A DNA stretch of 55,627 nucleotides, taken from contig DBXO01000046.1 in assembly GCA_002309635.1 (NCBI GenBank), positions 27,916 to 83,542 of the forward strand, read 5' to 3'. This DNA is from Ruminococcus flavefaciens (GTDB lineage: Bacteria > Bacillota > Clostridia > Oscillospirales > Ruminococcaceae). Within the stretch, counting starts at the first letter, position 1; every line of letters starts with the position of its first letter. The notes beneath the pieces were generated by a model that worked only from the letters and a program-made list of their open reading frames with translations, had not been told where the DNA came from and did no database searches. Of this stretch, positions 52,118-55,627 are shown piece by piece. A program made the translations under genes and the position numbers.

Positions 52118-53227
52118 TTATGCAGTTGCAAGACAAGTATTAAGTTTAGCAAGAATATCTGCTTTTTTATAACCTTTTCCAATGAATACGAGCTGATTGA
52201 TACGGTCGCCGTACTGATCGTCCCAGTCATCTTTCAGATCGGGGTAATTCTCGAACATGACATCAAGCTCTTCCTGCGGACAGGCGGCAAGCCATTCATT
52301 AAGCTCTGTAACACTTGCATTTCTGCCTGCCTGTTCAAAGAGCTGGATATGCACGTCGTCGTCAGCGAACCACACATAGCCTTTTGTGCGGATAAGCTCC
52401 TTCGGGTACTCGTCCACAAAATCCATGAATTTACCCCGGTCAAAAGGACGTGTTTCTTCATAAACAAAGGAAGTTATGCCGTATTCGTCCATGCAGGCTT
52501 CCTTGTCTGTCGGTTCATTAGTATTGAGAGCACGCTGAACTGACGATGATGCAAGCACGGCATGATAATCGAAATCCTTTCCGTGAAGTATCTTGTCAGT
52601 ATCAACTTCACTGTTGATACAAGGGATAATTTCAGCCTCGGACTGTATATCACGGATAGCCTTTGATACTTCTTCTACCTGTTCCTTGCTGAGAAGATCA
52701 GTCTTATTGAGAATGATTAGGTTGCAGAACTCGATCTGGTCTATTATAAGATTTATGATATCGCCTTCCTCGGTATCGTTCTCCATTGAAAGCTCACAGA
52801 GAAATTCACGGTATATACGATCAGCGTCCACAACAGATACAACGGAGCTGAGATAAACGTTTGTGTCAGGATTATCCTCTGTATATACAACGAATGAAGC
52901 GGCAATATTGGATGGTTCACTTATTCCTGACGCTTCGACGAAAACAGCTTCAATATCGGGCAGTTGGGATATTCTCTCTATCTCAGCAATAAATTCATCG
53001 CGGAGAGAGCAGCAGATACAGCCGTTCTGCAATTCTACCATTTCAACAGATGCGATACGGTCACGGTTTTTGTTCAGGAGAGCAGCGTCTATATTCACGC
53101 TGCCCATATCGTTTACGATAAGAGCTATTTTACGCTGTTCCTGTTTCAGCAGATTCTGCATAAGAGTAGTCTTGCCCGAACCAAGATAGCCTGTAATAAG
53201 TATTACGGGTATTTTTTTCTCTGACAT
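52118..53227 (-). CDS. CobW/COG0523-family GTPase (metallochaperone)
   Basis: I start at ATG 53227 behind GAGGTG, 8 bp after the metal-binding lipoprotein stop; 369 residues. Walker A is GYLGSGKTT near residue 12. The metal-binding CxCC motif is in NGCICCSLRDEF near residue 70. VEASGISEP and ILNKTDLL are the other GTPase motifs. A CobW_C domain fills the second half. Such GTPases deliver Zn (or Co) to target proteins during metal starvation. The operon context supports zinc. Confidence 0.92.
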   Translation of the reverse strand: MSEKKIPVILITGYLGSGKTTLMQNLLKQEQRKIALIVNDMGSVNIDAALLNKNRDRIASVEMVELQNGCICCSLRDEFIAEIERISQLPDIEAVFVEASGISEPSNIAASFVVYTEDNPDTNVYLSSVVSVVDADRIYREFLCELSMENDTEEGDIINLIIDQIEFCNLIILNKTDLLSKEQVEEVSKAIRDIQSEAEIIPCINSEVDTDKILHGKDFDYHAVLASSSVQRALNTNEPTDKEACMDEYGITSFVYEETRPFDRGKFMDFVDEYPKELIRTKGYVWFADDDVHIQLFEQAGRNASVTELNEWLAACPQEELDVMFENYPDLKDDWDDQYGDRINQLVFIGKGYKKADILAKLNTCLATA

Positions 53228-53235
53228 AGCGCACC

Positions 53236-54282
53236 TCACTTGAGGGCACTGCTGAGAACATCATAGTTCTTCTGCATAAGTGAAATATAGCTTGCACCGT
53301 TCTTCACGTCATTTTTTGAGACCGACTGAAGCGAATTGAGTTCTGCTATTTTAACATCCTTTTTGCCTGAATTTGTGATGATTGAATCTGCGATGTCTTT
53401 ATTTGTATTTTCAAGAGTGAAAACAGTGTCACAGTCAAGTTCTTTTACTTTGTCGGAAAGGAATTTTATAGTTTCAAAGCTGGCTTCGGATTCAGCAGAG
53501 CAGCCGATAAAAGCAGCATAATAATCAAGGCCGTAGTCGTCTACAAAGTAACGGAACGGGAATCTGTCGCCAAAAACAAGAGCCTTTACAGAAGAACCGT
53601 TAATCAGTGTTTTAAAGCTGTTGTCAAGGCTGCTGAGTTCAGAAATATAGCTGTCAAGATTTGACCTATAATCAGCGGCATTTTCAGCATCGATAGATTC
53701 TATGTTCTTTTCGATTTCAGTACAAAGGAGCTTTGCGTTTTTCAGTGAGAGCCATACGTGTTCGTCATACTCGATTTCTTCACCTTCTTCTTCACTTTCT
53801 TCTTCCTCTTCGCTCTGCATACCTTCTTTGAGTTCCTCAACCTTTGCAGAGTCACCGAGGATTTCCATAAGATTTATAACTTTCATATTTTTGTTGGAAG
53901 AACTTGAAATAGCGTCATCTGCCCATTTGTCAGACTCACCGCCGACATATACAAAGAGATCGCAGTTCGATATCTTCATCATATCATCTACAGTAGGCTG
54001 GTAGCTGTGCAGATCAACGCCGCTGTCAAGAAGATATGTAACTTCGATATTTACAGTATGGGTACCGAGTATCTCCTTGACCCAGTCATACTCGGGGAAG
54101 ATAGTGCAGACAATGCTTAATGATTCTGTATCTGATTTGATATTTTCTGAGCTTTTATTTTCACTTTCATAAGCAGAATAATTTACACTTTCCGAAGAAT
54201 TATCTGCTGAACCGCAGCCTGTCATACCTGCAAAAATCATTGATATAGCAATAGCATATATGCTTATTTTTTTCTTTAACAT
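53236..54282 (-). CDS. ZnuA-like metal-binding lipoprotein with acidic loop
   Basis: The 348-residue protein starts at ATG 54282 behind GGAGGTTC. Its lipobox is MTGCGS. The cluster A-I fold has the first metal His in DSGVDLHSYQPT near residue 95 and a second His in YDEHVWLS near 178. Just before it sits a Glu-rich loop (EEEEESEEEGEEIEYDE) where many ZnuA proteins have a His-rich loop. A third His expected in the GRFAFxYFA motif is absent; the motif reads GDRFPFRYFVDDYG. An Asp/Glu may replace it. It should bind Zn2+ or Mn2+ outside the cell. No znuB/znuC genes adjoin. Confidence 0.88.
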   Translation of the reverse strand: MLKKKISIYAIAISMIFAGMTGCGSADNSSESVNYSAYESENKSSENIKSDTESLSIVCTIFPEYDWVKEILGTHTVNIEVTYLLDSGVDLHSYQPTVDDMMKISNCDLFVYVGGESDKWADDAISSSSNKNMKVINLMEILGDSAKVEELKEGMQSEEEEESEEEGEEIEYDEHVWLSLKNAKLLCTEIEKNIESIDAENAADYRSNLDSYISELSSLDNSFKTLINGSSVKALVFGDRFPFRYFVDDYGLDYYAAFIGCSAESEASFETIKFLSDKVKELDCDTVFTLENTNKDIADSIITNSGKKDVKIAELNSLQSVSKNDVKNGASYISLMQKNYDVLSSALK

Positions 54283-54325
54283 AAAAAGAACCTCCGAATA
54301 AATTTTTTGATAGCATAACGAAACA

Positions 54326-54349
54326 GATGTATTTCAAGTGAAATACATC
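54326..54349. repeat. 11-bp perfect inverted repeat upstream of the ZnuA-like gene
   Basis: GATGTATTTCA-AG-TGAAATACATC. It may be a second regulator site or a hairpin between the first two operon genes. A TTGACA at 54425 (minus strand) hints at an internal promoter, but its -10 is poor. Confidence 0.55.
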
Positions 54350-54429
54350 CTGATTACTAAAACGGCATAGTTATCCGGTTTAAGCGATGTTTGGGTATAA
54401 CTATCCGTACAGAATAATGCTGTCAATAT

Positions 54430-54741
54430 TTAATTCAGAAGCTCTACTTTAAGAGATATCAGGGTGGTATGGTAGGATTTGCAGCTTATTAGGAGCTTTA
54501 AAACCGCACAAACTGCAAACATCATAAAGGAAAGATGAACGCCGCTAATAACAGATGTTCCGAGTGTATTCAGAGTTTTATGGCACCCGGCAAGTTCTGT
54601 ACAAACAGAACATTCCTCACTTGTGCAGACATGATTTGAATGCAGGATAATAAAACAAGATGAACTGAAAATGACAAGACTGAATATTAAAAGGACTATC
54701 CATGAAAAGAATCTTTTTCTACTGCCTGTCATTGTTTTCAC
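54430..54741 (-). CDS. Small Cys/His-rich membrane protein of the metal operon
   Basis: The 103-residue protein starts at ATG 54741 behind GAGGTG. Two membrane helices, near residues 12-33 and 66-86, flank an outside loop carrying HSNHVCTSEECSVCTELAGCH. That loop has three His and four Cys in about 20 residues, a likely metal site. It is the first gene after the Fur-family dyad. I do not know a named family. A sensor or metal-capture role is inferred from residue content and position. Confidence 0.75.
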   Translation of the reverse strand: MKTMTGSRKRFFSWIVLLIFSLVIFSSSCFIILHSNHVCTSEECSVCTELAGCHKTLNTLGTSVISGVHLSFMMFAVCAVLKLLISCKSYHTTLISLKVELLN

Positions 54742-54760
54742 CTCAACTTATTGAAAATCA

Positions 54761-54783
54761 AAATTGATAATCATTATCAATTT
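54761..54783 (-). promoter_or_regulatory. Perfect 23-bp Fur/Zur-family operator
   Basis: Two 11-bp arms (AAATTGATAAT and ATTATCAATTT) around a single C. The core TGATAATCATTATCA is a classic Fur-family dyad. It covers the predicted start point, so a bound repressor would block transcription. Operon content favours Zur over Fur. Confidence 0.88.
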
Positions 54784-54786
54784 ATT

Positions 54787-54815
54787 ATTATATTGAGATG
54801 AAATGCTTTTGTCAA
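54787..54815 (-). promoter_or_regulatory. Consensus promoter of the metal operon
   Basis: Minus strand: TTGACA, 17-bp spacer, TATAAT, directly upstream of the operator. Confidence 0.85.
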
Positions 54816-54932
54816 TATTCGTGTATGATATTCTACATCTTCAACAAAATGAATGTGTCAGCTAATTATGTTTTTGACTATGGCGGGCTTGCTTTTATAA
54901 TTCTCAAATGATGTTAAAACTGTGAAGAACAC

Positions 54933-55187
54933 ACTAACAAAGAGCATTGCAGATTGCTTGAAAGCTCCTACAAAAGCTGTCTTGATCTTGCCGTGCAAAA
55001 CGGCATCAGCAGTATCGCTTTCTGCTGCATCTCCACGGGAGTATTCGGTTTCCCGCAGAAGGAAGCAGCGGAGATCGCTGCCAGAACGGTACTGGAATAT
55101 CGTCAGAAACACGATATACAGGTCATTTTCAACGTGTTCAAGGAGGACGATTATGAGATATATAAAGGATTACTCGGCAGAAATTGA
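54933..55187 (+). pseudogene. Macrodomain protein remnant (C-terminal part only)
   Basis: The frame is open from just after a stop at 54924 but has no good start or ribosome site. It encodes the end of an ADP-ribose-binding macrodomain: LLESSYKSCLDLA, SIAFCCISTGVFGFP, and VIFNVFKEDDYEIYKGLL. The missing N-terminal ~180 residues are replaced by sequence downstream of the metal operon promoter. It overlaps the sirtuin start by 35 bp, the normal linkage of class M sirtuins, whose partners remove and add protein ADP-ribose. Confidence 0.75.
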
Positions 55188-55569
55188 ACGCCTGAGAAAG
55201 GAAATACAGACTGCCGATGCCATTATAATAGGTGCGGGTGCAGGACTTTCCACCGCCGCAGGCTTTACCTATTTGGGAGAGAGGTTTGAAAAATATTTCT
55301 CGGATATTGAAGCAAAGTATGGCTTCAAGGATATGTATTCGGGCGGCTTCTATCCGTTCCCGACGCTTGAAGAACAGTGGGCTTATTGGTCACGCTACAT
55401 CTACATCAATCGCTATATGGACGTGGACAACGGCACATACAAGACGCTGTTTGAGCTTATGAAGGACAAGGACTATTTCGTTTGGAATTGTCAAGAAATG
55501 TGCAGTCAGAGAATACCCAAAATCTTGGATAGGCAGGAGTCAGGCGGCGTGATGCGAGAGCTGATTTGA
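55153..55569 (+). pseudogene. Class M sirtuin remnant (N-terminal part only)
   Basis: ATG 55153 has an AAGGAGGACG site. The first ~110 residues are a macrodomain-linked sirtuin: AIIIGAGAGLSTAAGFTY, FEKYFSDIEAKYGFKDMYSGGFYPF, and LFELMKDKDYFV. Where the family would continue LTTNVDH with the catalytic core, the frame instead reads WNCQEMCSQRIPKI and stops at 55569. The NAD-binding and catalytic His regions are therefore lost. The break point is near 55480. Confidence 0.75.
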
Positions 55570-55627
55570 AGTCCTTAGTGCCACAGGTGGGAGACCACCT
55601 TCATTGAAGCTGTTGATCCTTTGCGTA
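55480..55627. other. Unrecognised sequence fused to the sirtuin remnant
   Basis: From about 55480 to the window end the sequence no longer matches a sirtuin. It may be the edge of a mobile element, but I recognise neither an end repeat nor a group II intron GUGYG start. Confidence 0.45.

Overview
The window looks like chromosome from an anaerobic, plant-fibre-degrading Firmicute close to cellulosome-forming Ruminococcus (R. albus / R. flavefaciens type). The evidence is a GH11 xylanase fused to a CE3-type esterase and a type I dockerin, a second dockerin protein, cytoplasmic GH43 and GH51 enzymes with a sugar ABC transporter, strong AGGAGG ribosome sites, and many TTGACA-N17-TATAAT promoters. 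Species assignment is inference; no rRNA, tRNA or CRISPR was seen.

Layout. 1-2.3 kb (minus): a [FeFe]-hydrogenase-like H-cluster protein, cut by the window edge, behind a coiled-coil protein. 2.3-5.6 kb (minus): a hypothetical gene, then a sugar-binding lipoprotein paired with a membrane GGDEF protein whose signature is degenerate. 6.0-12.4 kb (plus): a signalling operon with a zinc-ribbon/LRR protein, protein kinase, vWA (TerY-like) protein, PP2C phosphatase and a QQGYP-repeat protein, then a small membrane protein. 12.6-15.0 kb (minus): a secreted dockerin protein with three GH11-like folds, of which only the middle one keeps both catalytic glutamates by my alignment. 15.3-19.6 kb: a family 2 glycosyltransferase divergent from a complete agr-like quorum-sensing locus (LytTR regulator, GHKL kinase, AgrB, and a 50-residue AgrD).

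19.6-24.7 kb: a fumarate-reductase-like flavoprotein, the GH11-CE3-dockerin enzyme, and an IS200-type element whose transposase has lost one HUH histidine. 24.7-31.1 kb: an Ig-repeat surface protein with an unusual 21-bp-phased repeat in its promoter, then a second LytTR/GHKL pair. Right of that pair are two promoters that each carry a pair of GTTYACTC boxes 21 bp apart, 6 bp upstream of a -35. One drives an apparent ~350-nt transcript with a perfectly spaced ribosome site and a seven-codon ORF (MWEWWFK). The other drives a small effector-binding-like protein. I regard this as the most novel part of the window.

31.1-37.2 kb (minus): an HSL-type esterase, a DUF3592-like protein, and a 1448-residue BspA-like surface protein. 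37.5-45.6 kb (plus): a hemicellulose-utilisation cluster (carboxylesterase, GH43, ABC binding protein, two permeases, GH51). 45.6-51.3 kb: potassium uptake (KtrB/KtrA), an MBL-fold hydrolase, CorA, and a three-gene overlapping cluster. 51.6-54.8 kb (minus): a metal-starvation operon (Cys/His membrane protein, ZnuA-like lipoprotein, CobW-type GTPase, OB-like lipoprotein) under a consensus promoter overlapped by a perfect 23-bp Fur-family dyad. The window ends in remnants of a macrodomain-sirtuin pair, both truncated, joined to unrecognised sequence.
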